From the NCBI RefSeq assembly GCF_048564905.1, contig NC_133006.1:22598001-22662000 (forward strand): a stretch of 64,000 nucleotides of DNA, read 5' to 3'. The notes beneath the pieces were generated by a model. The model saw only the letters and a list, made by a program, of their open reading frames with translations, was not told the DNA's origin and made no database searches. A program made the translations under genes and the position numbers. This document shows, piece by piece, positions 46,481 through 58,399 of the stretch. Position 1 is the first letter of the stretch. Each line of letters opens with the position of its first letter. This DNA comes from Vicugna pacos. Taxonomy: Eukaryota > Chordata > Mammalia > Artiodactyla > Camelidae.

Positions 46481-46695
46481 CTACAGAGTCCCAGTGAAAT
46501 AATTCAGGTAAGTCCCTAGAATCAGAATGTTGCTCATGTTGCCTTTCTCTGAGGCCAGGCCAGCAGGGACTGCCCTGAGTAATGCAGCAGGGATATGGGC
46601 AGTGCAGAGAACTCTAGAAAATGTAGAGAATGCTGCCTGGCTTAGGGGGAAGCAGCAAGCGGAAGCCCAAACCAGAGCCATGAAAATGAGGTTTT

Positions 46696-46740
46696 AGCCA
46701 ATCAGAAAAAGGATTTTAAGCTGACACTCTTGTTGCTAGG
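46696..46740 (-). promoter_or_regulatory. Orphan DRA-like X-Y module
   Basis: The minus strand reads CCTAGCAACAAGAGTGTCAG (46740-46721, X1 with an X2-like half), then 15 bases, then CTGATTGGCT (46705-46696, perfect Y box). The HLA-DRA promoter has CCTAGCAACAGATGCGTCAT and CTGATTGGCC with start-to-start spacing one base shorter, and a similar CAAAAT-type linker. No class II first exon follows: the 66-codon frame beginning at 46681 is not a class II leader. It lies 1.8 kb upstream of the DQB start and faces away from it. Confidence 0.7.
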
Positions 46741-46799
46741 TGAAAAGTCTGTGTGAAGAGGCTTGTGAGACCTGGACAATCCCACAGGTCTGATGCAGA

Positions 46800-48340
46800 C
46801 TTCAGGGCACAGCCCCAGAACAGAATGCAGGGGACTCCCCCCTTAAGACAGGAGGGAGGGGATGGACCAGAATCTTCTTTATTTCAAGGGATCCTGAGGT
46901 GGGGTGTGAGGGATCTGAGTCACCTTCAAAGTCCCTCCCTGACCATTCTTTGTCGTCCCTCCCCCACCCTATTCCAGGTCTGAGTTTGATGTTCCTCTAT
47001 GCTTCCATCCCGCCGTGGAAACCCTCCTTACTCTGGAGTGATCCCTGTCCTGAGTACTCCACTGTTGGTGGAAGCCCAGTGATGGATTTCCCAGTCTCAG
47101 GTGCTCTGGGACTATGCACCTAATTCAGAATATTGAAAAAACTCACCACCTTCATGTGCTGCTAACGGAAACTTTTTGTTGTTGCCTCTTTCTGATTTCT
47201 TTTTACCTGGTCAACTCCTTATGTTCTGCTTTTAGAGCCTGTCCTCTATTTTGAAAGAAGAACCTAAAATTCAGGAAAGAGAGAGAAGGATGGAGAGATT
47301 AGAGGGAGGGATACTTATTGTCGTGTTTATTAATGTTTGCCGGGCACTGTTTTAATTGCTCTACAACTATTTCACACCGCCCCTAGTCATGGGCAAGAGG
47401 AGTCTGATGAATAGTACATTTATTTAAAATAACACGTCGATACTTCTGCCACTGGGGGTTTGATGCTTAGGGCTGGCACAGTGCAGTCTGTAACTTAAGC
47501 ATCTGCTCCCTGATTAACACTAGCTAAGCCCTAGGAAATGCTTCTCCACATCTTTTGCTCTGTGTCTAACTAAACTAAAGGTGACTGTGTCTAAGGGCTG
47601 TTCATGTTTGTGGATTGTGCCTTTGCTGACATCAGATGTTTCAGGGAAGATTTAAGCAGCTGAAGAGATTTTTTAAAGCGAAAAATCAACTTAACGCTCC
47701 AAAAACTTTCATTCAAAGAGCGTAAATGCAATAGATTTTAGTGTAATGAGGAATCACTTGCCAGGAGGACTGGTTGTCAAATGTTGTTTGTTTGCTTGTT
47801 TTCTTGCTCCACATATTGACCTGATACTGTCAGTAGTTACACATGGCAGCCGAGGAACATTTTGCAATATTAAACAGGTCATATAACTCTTTAGTTTGAA
47901 CATATGAAGCCTAGATATAAAATGCATGAAACATGATTCACATTTTACAAAGAGAAGTCTGAGGCAAAAAGGCTTAGTATTTTGTTGACTCTCATAAAGC
48001 ACTTCAGTGGTAGAACCAGCTCAAAACCATGTCCTTCAAGAACTCTGATCTTCTCACAAGCTCAAGACTCTGAATGTGTCTAAGATAATAGAAGTGAACA
48101 TCTCTGTGACAATAATTTTCTCTCCCTGAAATATAATCCCCACTTATTTTTCTCTACAAAAAATCTCAAGAAAAATAGGTTTTAAATAAATATCACAGAG
48201 ATGTCCACTCTTGAATCATTTTTTTCTTTTCCTTCTTTAAACTCCTAAGTCATTCAATCTTCAGATCTTTTATAACTGAGAGAAAGTCTTCATGTTAAAT
48301 GTTCATCCAGTGTCATTCAATGAATACACAGTACCAGGCA
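46800..48340. other. No gene recognised upstream of DQB
   Basis: Short frames only. This is 5' flank of DQB. Confidence 0.4.
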
Positions 48341-48371
48341 TTAGATTGAGAACCGTCATAGATAAATGCCT

Positions 48372-48437
48372 GCCCAGAGACAGATGAGGCACTTCAGCTC
48401 CAGTGTTGATTGGCTCCTTTCCTAGAACTCCCCAATC
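48372..48437 (+). promoter_or_regulatory. X-Y promoter of DQB
   Basis: X box GCCCAGAGACAGATGAGG (48372-48389), Y box GTTGATTGGCT (48405-48415) and a CCCAATC box (48431-48437) follow the order of the HLA-DQB1 promoter with the same linker (CTTCAGCTCCAGTG). They lie 110-175 bases above the ATG. CIITA-dependent expression is expected. Confidence 0.8.
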
Positions 48438-48546
48438 TTGCTGTGCGTGGAAGCTTTCATAGATTTTTATTCTCTGAAGTGGGTACACCAGATCCACTGG
48501 GTGCGAGCTGTGTCGACTACCATTGCTTCTTCCTCTGTTCTCAATT

Positions 48547-51500
48547 ATGTCTGGGAAGGTGGCTCTGCGGATGCCCAGAGGCCTTTGGGCAGCAGCTGTG
48601 GTGGTGATGGTGGTGCTGAGCGCCCCAGTGGCTGAGGGCAGAGACTCTCCACGTAAGTGCAGGGCAGCTGCTCCCCGGAGCCACCACTCTGGGGACCAGG
48701 CTCTGAGGGGCCTTTGGGCTGGGGTGTGATCTCAGAATATGTTCTTTCATCACACATTTCCTCTCTCTGGGGAAGATGGAGGGAGAGCTATGTTACATTG
48801 TCACGTCCACCTTCTAATGACAAGATGAGGACGAACCCCATCCCACAGGCTTAAGTCTGGGGATGTTATGACCGGGAGGAGGAGACAAAGTGTGTACCTA
48901 CTACAAGTGCCAGGTCAGAGTGGACATGGGCAGTTTTTTTAAAGATACGAATTTCTCCAAAGAAGACACAGCAGAATTTGTCATTTTAGGGTCCCCCAGA
49001 CCTTGTCTGGACTAAATACTATGGGATCCTGGGTCGGGGAAGTGTAGGGCAGCCGTGGTCTGTAGTCTCAGCATTTGAGGAAAAGGACTCCACGTTCCTG
49101 ACTCTGAGCGGAGGGTTCGTGGAAGCAAACTCTTGGTATTTGAGTGAAGCTGACTGGGTGACCACTGACAGAGTCTTAACCTCAAGTTTCACTGATTTAT
49201 GGTCAAATAGCGACTTGAGTGGGATTCAGAGACTTGAGTTGAGGGTGGACTGAATTTAGGAGAAAGGAGAAAATAAGAAGGGAGATTATGTATATGTATG
49301 TGTGTGTGTATATATATAGAGAGAGACAGAGACAGAGAGAGAGAGACAGAGAGAGGGAGAAACAAACCGTTTCAAACATAGGATTCATATCTTTATGTAA
49401 ACAGACTCTCAATCCTCCTAACACCCCTCTGTGTAGGTATAATGACCTCCTTTTTACACAATTATGATCTTCATACTATGTTAAGTAACCTGCCCAAGCT
49501 GGTAACTGTGTCAGTTTCATTGGAATCTAATTTATCTAATTTGAAAGTCTGTGCTCTTTTGGTGAATAAACTGTCCTTTTTGGGGGGAGGTGTCTCCCTT
49601 CTAACCATACAGGAATTGGGCGCGGGTGGCAGCAGCTCAGGGTAAACGCAGGCGTGGGAAGGCGGGCACTTTGCTGGGTACTAGGAGAAAGCGCCTGCCA
49701 GGACGTGGACGAGCGTAGTCCTGCGCCTCTTTCGTCGTCCCCTTGAACCCTTGTGCTCATGTGGATACTTGTTTGTCACTGAGGTTCCCAGGAGGTGGAG
49801 GGAAAATGAGATTTCCCGTGAGAACCTCTAAGTACAGAGATGGATGGACAATCAACCGACCGCCGTCTATAGTCGGTTCTCAGGCTCCGCAGGCTCCCGG
49901 GCTGCCCGCAGAGGCGGGTGTCCTCACACCAGGGCCACTGTGGAAGCCGTCAGGGCGGGCGGGAGGCCGGCGAAGAGCCGCCTGGAGGGTCCGGGCTGGG
50001 GGCTGCAGGCGCGGGGCCGGGCCGGGCGGGAACCGGGGCTGAGCGGCGGCGCCAGGCTTCCCCGGCCCGGCGGGGCGGCGGCGCGTGGGGCTGTGGGCTG
50101 CGGCGGGGCCGGGGCCTGACTGACGCGGCGACTCCCCGCAGAGGATTTCGTGTACCAGTTTAAGTGCCTGTGCTACTTCACCAACGGGACGGAGCGGGTG
50201 CGGTACGTGACCAGACACATCTACAACCGGGAGGAGTACGCGCGCTTCGACAGCGACTGGGGGGAGCAGGGCGGGGAGTACCGGCCGGTGACCGGGCTGG
50301 GGCGGCCGGACGCCGAGTACTGGAACAGCCAGAAGGACGTCCTGGAGCGGACGCGGGCCGAGCTGGACACGGTGTGCAGACACAACTACCAGCTGGAGGT
50401 CCTCACGACCTTGCAGCGGCGGGGTGAGTGCCGGCCGCCGCCCTCCGCAGGCGGCCTCAGCGCGGGGCGGGGACGGGGCGGCCTCCGGGGCGGGACCCCC
50501 GGGGCCACGGAGGGGACAGCACGGCCGGGACGTCCTGTGCGGAGGGGGGGGGGACCGAGGACACAGCAGGGGGACGACGTTGGCTGCCCTGAAACATCCC
50601 CCGCAGCGTCGGCCCGGCCTGCCCGGCGTGGCTCCACCGCCTGTGGGCCGTACTGGGCCGCTCTTCCCACTCAGTCTGCACATCCCCGCCTCCTGCCTCA
50701 GGTGTGTTTGCTTCTTAACAGCTCGGCCTGGGGGAGTTAGGGCTGCTCCATGGCTGCGCTCAGGGCACCTTGCACACGTGGTAATGTATTACAGGCAAGA
50801 AATAATATAGTTTCACTTTTTGGTTTCAAATCATTATTCATCGTAATCCTGGTTTCTTAAGAGGGTATCGCGGTGTCGTTAGCCCTGGACCTCTTCCAGG
50901 CAAGGGGCTGTCTTAATTATACGAACTCCATAAACCTTTGGTAAATTACTAAGTAAAATGCTCAGTTACCCAATCACATAAGCTCAAGAGAAAACAAGGT
51001 AAACAGATCCTTAAAAACTGACTTTACTAATTATTCTTTACTGTTTTGCTTAATGCTTTTAAAGTAAACGCTTATTGACTTGGATCTTAATTTAGAATTC
51101 GTGAATACAAAGTCCGAGGAAAAAAGGTGTTTACTGAAAATAAAAACACCACTTGAATGGTTTTGTGAGAGAGTCCTAATTTCTTAGAAAAGCTCAACAA
51201 ATGGCACAATAGAAAGGGCTGAAGTTTTGGGCTAAATAAGTTGATGCTGATAATTATTGAATAAAAATTGTTTCAGGTTTCTTTTGGCCTAAACCCTGCC
51301 TAGTCTCTCTCCTCCTCCCCACTCCCCCAGCATCACCATCCACTTTGCTGATAGACATTCTGAAAATGGCAGCATGTAAGAAGTGTTCTTGCTCTCAGAT
51401 TCTGTATTAGAGGGCTGAGAATTATAGATACACTCTGTTTGAGAAGCATTACTTTGTAGGAAGGATGTGATGGTCACTGTTGTCCTACTTTACTGCACAT

Positions 51501-54480
51501 AGAAATGTCTGTACTTTTAAAATTCTCAGTCAATGTTATATTCCTGGGTGTATGACTAGTGCTGTTCATCTCACAGCCAGCAGGTGGGAGTCAAAGCTGC
51601 TGGATTTTCTCTCCTGTGAGGACCATTGGGACTAACAGAAAGCAGTGTCATTGTCCTAGCATGAGTCACTAGAGCTGATCCTGATGGCCACCTTCAAAAG
51701 GTGTAGGGGAAAACAAGTCCAGATTTTTAATTTTTATTTTTAAATTAAAATTTATTTTTTTAATGGAGCTACTGGGGATTGAACCCAGGACCTCGTGCAT
51801 GTTAAGCATGCGCTCTACCAACTGAGCTATACCCCCACCCATTTTTAAAAAAATGTTTACAAACAATGGCCTGTATAATATAGCAATTTATAATTTTAAA
51901 ATACTTAATTTTTATCAATTAGTATCAACATAGTAACTCTCATAGAATGATTACAACTATCTCTTGAGACTCTGAAAAGTAAACTGACTAATGTGTTTAT
52001 TCAGGCTAATAAAGTGGCCCAGGTTGGATCCTAACCCATGACTTGGAATCCAGGGATATTTCCACCGGGTACCATGGAAGGACTCTTCCCCGTGGGGAGA
52101 TTTTCTACGTGATCTCATGTCTCACTATGTCTTTTCTCCTCAGTGGAACCCACAGTGACCATCTCCACATCCAGGACAGAGGCTCTAAACCAGCACAACC
52201 TGCTGGTCTGCTCAGTGACAGATTTCTACCCAAGTCAGATCAAAGTTCGGTGGTTCCGGAATGATCAGGAGGAGACAGCCGGCGTCGTGTCCACCCCTCT
52301 TATCAGGAATGGGGACTGGACCTACCAGATCCTTGTGATGCTGGAAATGACTCCCCAGCAGGGAGATGTCTACACCTGCCGCGTGGAGCACCCCAGCCTC
52401 CAGAGCCCCGTGACAGTGGAGTGGCGTAAGAGACAGTTTGTTTCCTTTCACTGTGGGCCCCACAGGACAGGGGCAGACAGAGTTTCCCTGGTCCATCCCA
52501 CCTCAGCCCTTGTCCCCAGCATCACTACTGAGCTGGAAATCACAGGGGGCAAGAGTGCCTCTAGCCTCATAGCGTGGGTATCAGAGGAACCCTGAGCTCA
52601 TGGTCTTTCCAGATACAGGCAGATCCCTCAACACTCCCTGTCTGCAGAGCCCGGCCCCCGCAGCTCTGCAGGACTGACTGGTCACCAGGCTCTTAGGGTC
52701 TAAGGTTATGGATGTGTCCGTATGGACCAGGGATCCGCCTTCCCCTTCTCCCACCTGCCCAGTCTGTCCAGGGATCTGTTGGCTGGTCCCTCCCCTCGGG
52801 GTGGTCAGAATGGGGAACTGGGTTCCCCTGGCACCCCCACCTCCTGTACCTCAGACTGGATTTTGGGCTTCTCAAAGGGACACCTGGGAGGTGGGGACAA
52901 GTGCTGACACTCAGGCTCTGCTCCCCAGGGGCACAGTCTGAGTCCGCCCGGAGCAAGATGCTGAGCGGTGTTGGGGGCTTCATGCTGGGGCTGGTCTTCC
53001 TCGGGCTGGGCCTTTTCATCCGTCACAGGAGCCGGAAGGGTAAGGAACTCTGGGGAGAGGGGGACGACGGGCTGTGACTGAGACCTCTGTTCAGGGAGGC
53101 CTCTGTCTCTAGATGTGGCTCTTTCCTCCTGAGCATGAAAGGAAGGAGGCTAGGCTGGTGGTGGGAGGAAACAGGACAGCGTAGGCAGATGGTGGAGTCT
53201 GGTTTTACCATTGGAAAGGCAGCCCTTTACAGAGGGGACAGGTGGAGTTTATTCTTGGACTTCCTCCCATCAGAGACTTCATCATTGTCTCATGGGCTCC
53301 TTTCCAAAAGCTTCCTCCATTAAGACAGTCAGAGCATTGGCTTCCTTTCCTTCTAGAAACAGTTTCATTCATTTTGTGAGATTTTATTTTAGGGCAGTTA
53401 AGACCTTGTGTGTAAGGAGGAAATATATTTTGAACTAAGTTACTCATCTTATTTCCCTTTGGGGAGAGTGAGGCACTGGCTGTTTGGGTCATGAGACCTT
53501 TCGTAGGATGTCCTGGGCCTCCACCAGAAGCCGCAATATTTCTACTCTGATTGCATAGGGCTTGGGGGACAGGCAAAGGAGGGCGGGATGTGAGGTGAGT
53601 GTACCTGGGCACAGTGGTCTCCTTCATGGCCTGTTCCCTGCTATGGGATCAGGAGTTAGGGGGCAGTTTTCTGTAAGAAGATCCTGAAGTTGTTCCCCAG
53701 GACTGGGCCATGACTTTGGTGGCATCTTTCTGTGAAACTTGGAGCCAGAAATCTGGTGTGGGTGTTAGACATGAGGATGGTGCCCACTTCTTGCCACATG
53801 TTGGCACTACCTGTGGGCGTTTATAAGTGACTGAAAGCAGCGGGAAAAGCTGTGTTATCATTAAACTTACTGAAAAGATTGAACTCTTCGTATCCCCCAT
53901 AAGGAAAACAGCCGCTCCCCGCCTCCCACACATTTTCATCAGGCTGAAGTGCTGTGTCCTCTTTAGCTGATTCCCCTTCCTGCAGATACTGGGAGGGGGG
54001 ATGACGATGTGCCCTGGGCCTCAGCTCTCTCTGCCTGATGCTGCAGGGACCCCGCGAGGAGAGGAGAGGGCGCGTCCCTCAGGGTACCGCGTGCTGATCA
54101 CTGTCTCTCTTCTGCAGGGCTCGTGCGCTGACTCCTGGAGGACACTTTGGGACTGGCTTTTGCTCTTCTGTAATGCCTGTTTGTCCTTGCCCAGAATTCC
54201 AAGCTGCCTGTCAGCCTGCCCCACTCTGAGGTCAGATCCTGTGGTGATTCTGACGCAGTCACCTGGTCCCTTCCTGTGACCCCCGCCTTGAGGCTCTGGC
54301 TGTGACGCTGTCTCCTGCATGACCCGAGCCTCTGCCTGTGCCCTGCCAGCTGCATCTACATGGAGCTCAAGGGGGTTCTCTGTTCCCACTTTTACCCAAC
54401 AGACTCTGTGGGTAAACTCATTGAAACTATTTACCTGATTATAGAGCTTTTTACCATAATTAAACATGATGATGAGTTAT
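48547..54480 (+). CDS. DQB: MHC class II DQ beta chain, complete
   Basis: Exons: 48547-48652 (signal peptide, [20 protein letters not shown]), 50142-50423 (beta1), 52144-52425 (beta2, 282), 52929-53039 (connecting and membrane segments, 111) and 54118-54131 (tail KGLVR-stop). They total 795 coding bases or 264 residues, and all splice sites are consensus. The 3' UTR matches DQB1 and ends near ATTAAA at 54459. The chain pairs with DQ alpha to present peptide to CD4 T cells. Landmarks are Cys15/Cys79, NGT glycosylation, Asp57, Trp61, His81-Asn82 (RHNYQLE) and the beta2 [17 protein letters not shown]. Exon 2 has 282 bases, 12 more than the usual 270, giving [14 protein letters not shown] where DQB normally has DSDVEVYRAV. 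Residue 13 is an extra Cys (QFKCLCYF). The 24-base exon 5 is skipped because its donor is missing. Exon 2 lies in a GC-rich, CpG-dense island (about 49880-50650). Confidence 0.93.
49275..49366. repeat. (TG)n(TA)n(GA)n compound microsatellite in DQB intron 1
   Basis: Runs of TG, TA and GA/CAGA dinucleotides follow one another, about 780 bases before exon 2. Confidence 0.9.
51762..51838 (-). repeat. Camelid tRNA-derived SINE in DQB intron 2
   Basis: The minus strand begins GGGGGTATAGCTCAGTTGGT and contains the B box GGTTCAATCCCCAG, with a cloverleaf-like fold and a Val-like AAC in the anticodon place. It is followed by an A-rich tail (about 51725-51761 as T/A on the plus strand). Little divergence from the tRNA-like head suggests a younger copy than the one at the left edge. 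Confidence 0.9.
53507..53530 (+). other. Unused exon 5 relic of DQB
   Basis: After an acceptor-like CGTAG, a 24-base segment containing CCTGGGCCTCCACCAGAAG aligns with the 24-base cytoplasmic exon of class II beta genes. It is followed by CCGCAA with no GT, so it cannot be spliced in as an exon. Loss or weakening of this exon is known in human DQB1. Confidence 0.65.
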
Positions 54481-54741
54481 CTGTCCTCTGAACCTCCTTT
54501 AATGAGCAGAGGTAGAAAACTTCTACAGAGTGAAGGAACATATTTTTGAGGTGACCCAACCAACTGGGGACCAGAAGGAGGGACTGTTCCTTGAAGGAGA
54601 CTAGAAGCATCATGGTGTGGACAGAGGAGAAAGAAAATCAATTTTTCTCTATTTACACCTTTGTCACTATTTACATCTCGTTGTCTCTTTGTTTCTCTAT
54701 TTTCTGCATCTTTCTCATCACCTCACATCTTATCTTTGTCT

Positions 54742-54765
54742 CTGTGTGTGTGTGTGTATGTGTAT
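54742..54765. repeat. Short (TG)n microsatellite
   Basis: TG run with one TA interruption. Confidence 0.85.
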
Positions 54766-54835
54766 GAGTCTGTCTCTGTTGTGTGTTTCTAGCGTTTATA
54801 TCAGAGTTTTAATCATTTTAGGAGAGATTCTGACT

Positions 54836-55685
54836 GGTAACAAGCCCACCTCTCAGAAACATCATCCTGTACGTGGGGTGCAGACAGCCGGCATTGTGCC
54901 CACCCCTTTTATTAAGAACAGGGCCTGGATTTCTCAGAAACGCCTTCCCAGCATGGAGATCTCTGCACCTGTCACGTGGGGCACCCAGCCTCCAGAGTCC
55001 CCCCAAGTGGAGTGGCATAAGGGGAAGATTGTGTCTTGTGGACCCCACAAGACAAGTGGCAGAGCTCCCTCTGGCCCCAGGGTCCCTCTTTGGCTCTACG
55101 GCTGACTCACATCCATCCCATTGTTTGTCTCCTGCACAGCCGCCTGACGCCATTGCTGAGCTGGAATTCCCAGAGGACACAGCTCCACTTTTCTGTGAAC
55201 ATAATGACCTGTTCATTCATGATGATATTCCCTTCCCAGGGGTTAGGGAGGTCACTATGCACTGTGGCGCCTTAGGCATTGACCTAGTCCTGAAAGCTGG
55301 TCTTCATCTCAGTCTCTGGGATTTGTCATTAAGACAGGTGGCTGGGAACTTACCTCTGAGGTTATGGATGGCTGTGCCCCTGAGGAGCAGGCATCCCCTT
55401 TGCTCTGCTCCCTCACCCACACACTGGACCCGAGAAGCCAATGGCAGTTCCTTCCCTCTCCTGGATGAGATCAGAGGGAGAACTAAGCTTTCTTGGGACT
55501 CTTATCTCTCGTACCCCAGGCTGTACTGCAGGTCATCGGCCACACTGTAGAGTGTGGGGACTCCAGATTCTGCTTTCCAAGGGGGAGTCTAGATCTGTCC
55601 AGAGCAAGATGCTGAGTGGGGTCAGAGGTTTTGTGCCGACTTTGTCATCTTCCGTCGGGTGCTCATTGTCACTCACAGGCGTGAA
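54836..55685 (+). pseudogene. Decayed duplicate of the 3' half of a DQB gene
   Basis: At 54880-55016 the sequence follows DQB exon 3 (GCAGACAGCCGGCATTGTG for the AGVVST region, then AAGAACAGGGCCTGGATTT for RNGDWT, ending AAGTGGAGTGG for VEW). It continues into DQB intron 3-like sequence (GTGGACCCCACAAGACAAG). At 55585-55680 it follows exon 4 (CAGAGCAAGATGCTGAGTGG). Indels and lost splice signals make it non-functional. Exons 1 and 2 were not found nearby, so this appears to be a partial tandem duplicate in the same orientation directly behind DQB. A DOB or DP-type origin is less likely, but the fragments are short. Confidence 0.7.
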
Positions 55686-55689
55686 GAGA

Positions 55690-56270
55690 GAGTGACACCA
55701 TGGGGAAACTGGGAGGACTTGTGCTGGGTGTCCAGGGAGCCCTCGGTCTCTATATGTAGCTCTTTGATTTTGACCCTGCAAAGGCAAGAGGCAGGGCTGG
55801 AGATTGAACCAGACTCAGAGTTTAGGGAGACATTGAGCTCTGACTTTTCTAGTTAAAACATAAGCCCTATTATGGGGGTGAAAGGTGAAGTGTATCCTGT
55901 AACATTATTACAGTTCCATGTTGTCATACGGGCCCTGTGCTGGAAGATTCCTTCTTAATTAAAGTGTCAGAGTCTTCTTCCCTTTCTTCTAGTGACAATT
56001 TCACAGAAACAATTATTTTTTGCACCTAGATTTCATTGGGAAATGTAATCTTTTATTGATAATTTAGTTAAAAATAACAAGTACATATTTTACAAACAAG
56101 TTTGCTAAAAAAAAAAACCCAAGACTTAGTAGCCATGTGTATAGAAAAGTGTATAGACGTGCTAGAGAGCAACCTGCTTGTCATGAGCATCCGGTCTTAC
56201 CTCCAGTCATATCAGACGGTATGTCTTTTGGGGACAGTGGTGTACACCAATGTCCCATAAGCCCCTGTAC
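55690..56270. other. No gene recognised behind the DQB relic
   Basis: No exon-like sequence; AT-rich from about 55900. Confidence 0.4.
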
Positions 56271-56560
56271 ATTTCTCAGCCTCCTCTGCAGTAAGGTTGG
56301 AGTCATGTGACTGGTACCAGCCAATGGAACTTAAAAGTGGGTGTAGGCTCTCCCTGCTTTGTCTTTCCCTACTACTGGAAGCATGAAAGCCATTGTTGAG
56401 GTCACAGTGTATAAGGCATCAAAACTCTGAATCATAACCTGAATCTCTTGAATGACTGTGGAATTGAGTCCCCTTTACTGATCTAAGCCACTGAGATTAA
56501 ATTTTTACTGCAGGTTAAGGTCTTATTGCAACATAACCTTAGACTTCCTGACTATAATGG
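56270..56560 (+). mobile_element. Old interspersed element, LTR-like
   Basis: 'GGAGTCATGTGACTGGTACC', 'CTTGAATGACTGTGGAATTG' and 'CTAAGCCACTGAGATTAAAT' form a pattern common to a widely dispersed mammalian repeat, probably an LTR. The family is not assigned, and it is broken. Confidence 0.5.
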
Positions 56561-58390
56561 GGTGTTTAACTGAAGGAATAGAGTTCGTAAGTTAGAAAGA
56601 TGAGTCAGTTGCGTTAATGAAAGTTGAGATGATACATTTTAAAAAACACTTATTTTTTTGTTTGTTTTCTTCCACCTGAAAGTATATGTATTCCCAATGA
56701 CTAGAACAATGCTTCTGTCGGGGATGCTGTCCTGATCCACCAAGATTCTTCCCTTTGGGAATGAAGGCTTTATTCCCTCAGTTGCTGGGAATGTCGCTGT
56801 CTGACAGCCCTCAGCTCTTTGGCCTCTTTGGAATTACCTTAGGTGAGGAGAGCTGTCTCACTCAGTTTCACTCCACTTCCAAGGGGAACTCATCTCCAAT
56901 GACTGCTCATTGCAGGTTATAAAGGTCCTGAACCCCATGCTAACTTGGGTCAACTGTGAAGGGCTCTGGCAATTTCAGAGCTCCTTGAGGGTTCAACTAG
57001 GACACTTTTCCTGACTGCATAACAGCCCAACTTCATCTTCTGTAATTTTTCTCTCAGTTTCTATTTTAATTTAAATGTATTTATTTTTGTGTCTTCTTCC
57101 CTTCAATGGCCAACGTCTCTTATCCTCCTTCTTGGAAGATGAAGGTATTGGCATCGCTACCCTTCATTCCCTCTCTCCTTCATGCTTCCACTCACCACAC
57201 TGAGGTATTTGCCCTTTTTAGAATATTGTCAAAGTTGAAAATACTGCCATTCTGCTCTAACAATAATTGTCTTTGGGCATTGCCCATAGCTTAATTCTAA
57301 AAGTTGGAAAAAAAGGTTGTTTATCACTGTATAAATATCACTTACATAGTCAAGCATCTTACACTTGCCTTGGAGCTGCAGTAGTAGGATCTCTGTTCAG
57401 TGATGTCCTGGGTTGAATCCATTGTTTCTTGGATAACAACCTCACTTTACTAAGTCATATTCTTAATCAACTTCCAATAAAACTATGTATAGTAAGTAAA
57501 TTTATATCCTTTCATGTCTAACAGTATTTAAACCCTTTCTTCATGGCTGATCATGATTTTGAAAAGGTATATGTGACTCTGAAAAGGTATACATTTATTA
57601 ATGGAAAACAAATTTATATTTTCCTTTAGAACTCCCAGACCTTTGTCATTGTCTTAATGATAATAGTATGTGGCAGTCTGAGTTTTTGTCTGTTGACAGT
57701 TTGTTTTATTTCTTCCCCCACTAGGATATTTTATGGTCTTCTTTCAAACCTTGTGGTTCTGAAAAATTTTAAATGATGTATTTAGGAATGAGTCTTTTTT
57801 CATTAATTTTGCTAAATATCTGACAGTCTTCTTCCCCTTCCATTTAAAGAATTAGATCCTTTATATCTGAAAATTTCCTCTTATTGTTTGCTTTGGCAAT
57901 ATTCCTTCTTAATTTTCTCTGTTTCTCTCTCCAGCTCTGTTACTTGATGTAACAACAATAGACTACTTGGGTCTATTGTCTATATCTTATTTTTTCTGCT
58001 ATATACTAAATTTCTTTGTCTTTTTTTTAATTTCAGGGAGATTTTCTTGGTTTAATTTTCCAAACTTTGTTTCCATCGTTAGCCTCCATTATTACTTTTA
58101 TACATGCCGTATATTTTCTAATAATTCTGATTAGATTTTGTTTAAACAAGTTTGTTTGCTCTTATATGAACTTTCTTGTCTAAGTCTGTGATATTTTTCA
58201 TTTTATTTTCACCTTCTCTTTCACATTGCAAATTTTTCTCAAACATTTGCTCTGCTACTCTTAACCTTGTTCTTCACATAATACACACACCATTTTATTT
58301 CATCTTAAGATACATTTCTTCAAGTCTCCTCTAAACTCTACCAAATTAAACCTGGTGTCTGTGCAATACTCTCTCCTATTATCTTGTTCT
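56560..58390. other. No gene recognised; AT-rich spacer
   Basis: Nothing identifiable except weak LINE-like phrasing. Confidence 0.35.
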
Positions 58391-58399
58391 TTTCCATTA

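Noticed and set aside
46481-46681. 66-codon frame just below the orphan X-Y module as a class II leader exon
   Set aside because: It has an Met-Ala start and some hydrophobic residues, but no similarity to DRA, DQA, DOA or DOB leaders and no convincing donor.
49880-50683. 267-codon minus-strand frame over DQB exon 2
   Set aside because: It is an antisense by-product of the GC-rich island. The plus strand carries the recognised exon.
51762-51838. Possible tRNA-Val gene on the minus strand
   Set aside because: The cloverleaf is imperfect and is followed by an A-rich tail, and a relative occurs at 217-298 with target-site duplications. It is a SINE.
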